Source: JAFIEN01 sp051859505
Lineage (GTDB): Bacteria; Pseudomonadota; Alphaproteobacteria; Rhodobacterales; Rhodobacteraceae
DNA length: 13,548 nt
Assembly: GCA_051859505.1 (NCBI GenBank)
Contig: JBHYFN010000070.1
Location: 1-13,548, forward strand
Direction of reading: 5' to 3'
Positions within the stretch are counted from its first letter, which is position 1. Each line of letters opens with the position of its first letter. Below the pieces are notes generated by a model. The model worked only from the letters and a program-made list of their open reading frames with translations. It did not search any database and was not told the DNA's origin. The position numbers were made by a program, and so were the translations under genes. Positions 13,101 through 13,548 of this stretch are shown in pieces.

Positions 13101-13548
13101 GCGCGCAACAACGCTACGGGCACGGACCTGACCGTTTTCGCGAACGACACCAGCGGCCTCCGCGGCGGCATCTACGCGCTGAACGCCGGCAGTGGCGCGC
13201 TGAGCGTGACCTCGACCGGGACGGCGACGGGGACGAACACCTACGGCATCCTCGCGCGCAACTACGGCACCGATCTGACCATCGTCGCGAACGACACCAG
13301 CGGCAGTTTCGGCGGCATTCGCGCGATCAACGACGGCAGCGGCGCGCTGAGCGTGACCTCGACCGGGATGGTTAGCAGCGTCAGCGGCAGTGGCATCGGC
13401 GCGGTGAACTACGGCACCGATCTGACCATCGTCGCGAACGACACCAGCGACGGCTGGTACGGCATTCGCGCGATCAACGACGGCAGCGGCGCGCTGAGCG
13501 TGACCTCGACCGGCCTTGCCGAAGGGAACAATTACTACGGCATCTTCG
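10155..13548 (+). CDS. Giant repeat surface protein, probable autotransporter passenger (partial, 3' end outside window)
   Basis: The frame is open from ATG 10155 to the right edge without a stop: 1131 codons seen. A charged N-terminal extension (1-42, basic toward its end) is followed by a hydrophobic stretch (SLAVVALAGGQVLL, 56-69) and a likely signal peptidase site after GAWA (76), as in long autotransporter signal peptides. A short cap with the only two Cys of the visible protein (79 and 91, likely a disulfide) precedes about 40 rungs from residue 131 onward. Each has the pattern GI.A.N.G followed by L.I, typical of a right-handed beta-helix. Two rung types alternate (GSGxLSITATGxVxS and GTDLTISVASVSA). 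This matches passengers of alphaproteobacterial type V autotransporters, probably an adhesin; the translocator barrel is not in view. A second ATG lies at 10164; GGAAACGG (10139-10146) is a weak ribosome site. GC content looks lower than in neighbouring genes. Confidence 0.82.
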   Translation, partial: MTIMRNATSSSLSESRVSESAKAKPPVIRGGRLIKWKGRAASLSPVIGALTGSVSSLAVVALAGGQVLLSTGGAWAGTCVETGPGTGVWSCSGAADPGFDVTQNLGDFVSGPLTVTTEPGFGLNVTDPGAYGLVLRSNAGIDITASNNSLVQASGYAIYANNYTAGDLNITTTGLVQSTGSDAILAFNNGGDLNISASGNVFGQGTGIDARNQGSGATTIEVTGLLIGTVGGGIFAYNYAGTTDLTITAASVNTHTTGIYARNEGDGALSVTTTGSLVSSPGPGIAAFNSGTDLTISTANVTSASGAIYAINYGSGTLSITSSGSVVGNSSFGIYGRNYGDDLIISAVNVRGFTTAIYADNSGYGALEITATGLVTSDTAFGIDARNDGTATDLTISVDSVTSELTAIRARNYGSGDFGIFATGLISSEEGRGIDAINSANGNDLTISVAEVLTDYDGAINAVNEGTGSLSITATDRIEVSSDGFGIFAYNSANGEALTISVTDVSAVSDAIDARNFGSGALSITATGLVQSSEDYGIYALNYSGQDLTISVNEVSAFDKAIYARNLAYSAMVIEAAGLVRSEDSRGIDALHYGTDLTISAASVSAREQGIHAISYGSGVLSIEASGLVESDERQGIYAYSSGTDLTISVASVSAWREAIDARNYGSGVLSIVASGLIESEDREGINARNHGTDLTISVAEVTASRTGIVAINYGSGALSITATGPVVADYGGVFAENLANGTDLTISVASVTGNYGIEALNNGSGNLNITATGPVIGLSFRGIEARNYGDGEDLTISAASVSGLREGIFARNYGSGVLSIEASGLVESAEQVGIGARNYGTDLTVSVASVSAEQRGIDARNYGSGVLNITATGLVQSDDSSGIYAYNGGTDLIVSAAEVAGDQRGIHAVNSGSGALIIMATGPVTGVNDEGIDARNYGTDLTIVANDTSGYSGIYARNEGSGELSVTSTGTAIGAIDYGIRARNNATGTDLTVFANDTSGLRGGIYALNAGSGALSVTSTGTATGTNTYGILARNYGTDLTIVANDTSGSFGGIRAINDGSGALSVTSTGMVSSVSGSGIGAVNYGTDLTIVANDTSDGWYGIRAINDGSGALSVTSTGLAEGNNYYGIF
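10545..13548 (+). repeat. Coding repeat array: about 40 beta-solenoid rungs in an alternating two-rung unit
   Basis: I read 40 complete rungs plus the start of a 41st. From rung 4 to rung 40, even rungs are A-type (about 26 residues, GSGxLSITATG) and odd rungs B-type (about 23 residues, GTDLTISVxxV), with no break in alternation. One A+B pair is about 49 residues, or 147 bp. Rungs 1-3 are more diverged and probably cap the helix. Confidence 0.85.
12957..13548 (+). repeat. Nearly identical 147-bp tandem units at the 3' end of the visible array
   Basis: A 53-bp block at 13314-13366 recurs without mismatch at 13461-13513, exactly 147 bp on. The 43 bases from 12963 (coding NYGTDLTIVANDTS) recur at 13260 and 13407, spaced 297 and 147 bp, and less exactly near 13112. 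This is much closer identity than between units further left, and points to recent duplication by slippage or unequal exchange. Confidence 0.85.

Noticed and set aside
12957..13548. CRISPR-like array
   Set aside because: The direct repeats lie inside an open reading frame, keep a 3-bp multiple period of 147 bp, and have no unique spacers of constant length.

Overview
The window is 13.5 kb of GC-rich DNA with dense, mostly well-spaced genes and 4-bp ATGA gene overlaps. It holds an IalB-type periplasmic protein, ModABC, a TroABCD-type metal importer, a TIGR03032 protein and a very long repeat surface protein. Together these suggest an alphaproteobacterium, most likely of the Rhodobacterales type. 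That placement is an inference from gene content; no rRNA or other phylogenetic marker is present.

Layout, left to right. (1) 1-632, + strand: the last 24 codons of an outer-membrane beta-barrel protein, overlapping an IalB-family secreted protein. (2) 756-3374, + strand: a complete molybdate importer, modA-modB-modC. A tiny coupled reading frame and a 15-bp tandem duplication sit between modB and modC. (3) 7605-3469, - strand: a complete metal-ion importer in the order binding protein, ATPase, permease, permease. The last three genes are chained by ATGA overlaps, and a strong palindrome lies in the promoter of the binding-protein gene. Both permeases end in winged-helix-like cytoplasmic tails. 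(4) 8677-7793, - strand: a small serine recombinase with two similar C-terminal modules. (5) 8678-8971: a divergent intergenic region holding the only AT-rich block of the window. (6) 8972 to the right edge, + strand: a TIGR03032 protein, then, 37 bp on, an open frame that runs off the window without a stop (10155-13548, 1131 codons seen).

That last frame is the largest gene here. After a long signal peptide it encodes about 40 rungs of a predicted beta-solenoid. Two rung types alternate without a break from rung 4 on, giving a 49-residue (147-bp) double-rung period. A stacked Asn position runs through 37 of 40 rungs. The last 600 bp are nearly identical 147-bp tandem units, implying recent expansion. 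The form matches the passenger of a type V autotransporter, but the C-terminal translocator lies outside the window.

In function, the two importers bring in molybdate and a divalent transition metal (Mn, Zn or Fe). The right half looks like a surface-protein locus whose upstream region is shared with a site-specific recombinase. The most notable points are the alternating-rung passenger with its TIGR03032 partner, and the DNA-binding-like tails on both metal permeases.
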